A stretch of 5,997 bases of DNA from JABABD01 sp965530995 (GTDB lineage Bacteria; Bacteroidota; Bacteroidia; Flavobacteriales; Flavobacteriaceae), in the NCBI GenBank assembly GCA_965530995.1, contig CBESOB010000175.1:1-5997 (forward strand), in the 5' to 3' direction. A model generated the notes under the pieces. That model had not been told where the DNA came from. It searched no databases and saw nothing but the letters and a program-made list of their open reading frames with translations. The translations under genes and the position numbers were made by a program. Below, one piece after another: positions 5,100-5,997 of the stretch (its first letter is position 1; every line of letters starts with the position of its first letter).

Positions 5100-5997
5100 T
5101 TATCTAAACAACACAAATGCCGCCCATTTTAATGGTTCGTCTGCATACTTCTTTTGCATAATTCGCTGTGTTGTATTAAAAGCTAATCTTATATTTTTTT
5201 TATTGGTAATCCATTCTGTATAGAACAGATTCATGAATTCTGCAGTTTCGTCATCAGGCACTTGCCAAAGACTCATGATCAAGTTATCTACACCTGCCAT
5301 TTTAAAGGCGCGTTGCAGTCCGTAAACGCCCTCACTGCTGTCAATATCTCCCAAACCCGTTTCGCAGGCACTCAGCACAACAACATTAGTATTTCTCAAA
5401 TCGAGGTTAGAAATTTCTAGAGCCGTTAGGATGCCGTCTTCATCTTCATTAGGGTTATTGCCATTTTTCCAAGCATAATTCGCACCAGCTAAGATTAAAC
5501 CAGAACGCAACAAGGGGTCATCAGCCAACCTATATTGATCCTCCACACTCAAATCCATATTATATTGTGATTCAGTATTCAAGTTTTCGTAAAAGTATCC
5601 GTGTGTGGCAATATGTAAAACATTCGGGCTATTGCCGCTAATACTTTTAAAGTTCGATTCCGAAGCATTCATCGCCGTAAGTGTACTAAAACTTGTATTG
5701 CTTTGTGTGAATTTCTGTTCTAGGCTCTTTATTTCATTTAGTGTACCTGGTAAATAATCCCAGCTTTCTCCTCTGGTTTTCGTTCCTCTTAACCCGTCCA
5801 AATAATCTAATGATGCTGTTTCGAAATGAGATGCTTCATGCTCTTTTTTTAAAGTGTCTTTATAATCATATTCTATTCCACCTATAAACAAAGCACTATC
5901 AAAATTCGGCTCTTTTGAAATATCTGAAATGAGATTCGTACTACTCAGCTGAATTAAATCGTAATTACTTATTAGTGGTGCTCCATTTTTATGAACT
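5100..5997 (-). CDS. CHAT-domain protein, caspase/separase-like peptidase fold (5' partial)
   Basis: The gene runs in from the right edge (first whole codon ends at 5996) and stops at TAA 5100-5102; 298 residues are visible. The sequence is a CHAT domain nearly end to end: PLISNYDLIQLSST at the start, a WDYLPGT...EI segment, VLHIATHGYFYEN, DGILTALEISNLDL, NVVVLSACETGLGD, then EGVYGLQRAFKMAGV and NLIMSLWQVPDDET, closing with KWAAFVLFR. The expected catalytic His (ATHG, codon 5601-5603) and Cys (SACET, codon 5364-5366) are both present, so a cysteine peptidase activity is plausible. CHAT proteins usually carry TPR repeats N-terminal to this domain; these would lie beyond 5997 and are not seen. 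The TTG at 5889-5891 is not the start, because recognisable CHAT sequence continues before it. The protein stops just after the AFVL strand, with no membrane helix after the domain. It is the upstream partner of the giant secreted protein. Known CHAT proteases cut dedicated partner proteins; the substrate here is unknown. Confidence 0.92.
   Translation of the reverse strand, partial: VHKNGAPLISNYDLIQLSSTNLISDISKEPNFDSALFIGGIEYDYKDTLKKEHEASHFETASLDYLDGLRGTKTRGESWDYLPGTLNEIKSLEQKFTQSNTSFSTLTAMNASESNFKSISGNSPNVLHIATHGYFYENLNTESQYNMDLSVEDQYRLADDPLLRSGLILAGANYAWKNGNNPNEDEDGILTALEISNLDLRNTNVVVLSACETGLGDIDSSEGVYGLQRAFKMAGVDNLIMSLWQVPDDETAEFMNLFYTEWITNKKNIRLAFNTTQRIMQKKYADEPLKWAAFVLFR

Noticed and set aside
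5889..5891. TTG as start of the CHAT gene
   Set aside because: The 35 codons before it encode recognisable CHAT sequence (PLISNYDLIQLSST), so the true start is beyond 5997.

Overview
The window most likely comes from the chromosome of a member of the Bacteroidota, probably a flavobacterium or a close relative. This rests on the AT-rich DNA, the absence of clear Shine-Dalgarno sequences at the visible starts, and the kinds of protein: an outer-surface or secreted repeat protein with a Bacteroidota-type C-terminal module, a CHAT-family peptidase-like protein, and a CHASE2 membrane protein. The genus cannot be fixed from the sequence alone.

Layout: there are four protein genes in two converging pairs and almost no non-coding DNA. 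On the plus strand, 1-646 is the 3' part of a CHASE2 protein that ends after three membrane helices with no enzymatic output domain. It overlaps by 22 bases a gene (625-1431) for an exported protein with a FecR-like N-terminal module and a beta-sandwich-like C-terminal half. On the minus strand, a CHAT-domain protein (5100 to the window end, N-terminus outside) is followed after 41 bases by a 1203-residue secreted multidomain protein (1447-5058). The two pairs meet tail to tail with 15 bases between stop codons. No RNA genes, mobile elements or CRISPR arrays were seen.

The large secreted protein has a signal peptide, a MAM/jelly-roll-like domain, nine cysteine-containing Ig/PKD-like repeats of two classes in the order A-A-B-B-A-B-B-A-B, a conserved-looking pre-C-terminal domain, and a duplicated Asp/Asn-rich, dockerin-like tail ending in EQLPNN. 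Its mature chain has only seven lysines in about 1177 residues.

How the genes may work together (inference): CHASE2 proteins, FecR-like exported proteins and CHAT proteins also occur together in cyanobacteria, as I recall. The same ingredients placed next to a giant secreted protein suggest an envelope sensing, surface display or proteolytic response module. The biochemical link among the four products is not shown by the sequence. No promoter or rho-independent terminator could be supported; the promoters of both pairs presumably lie outside the window.
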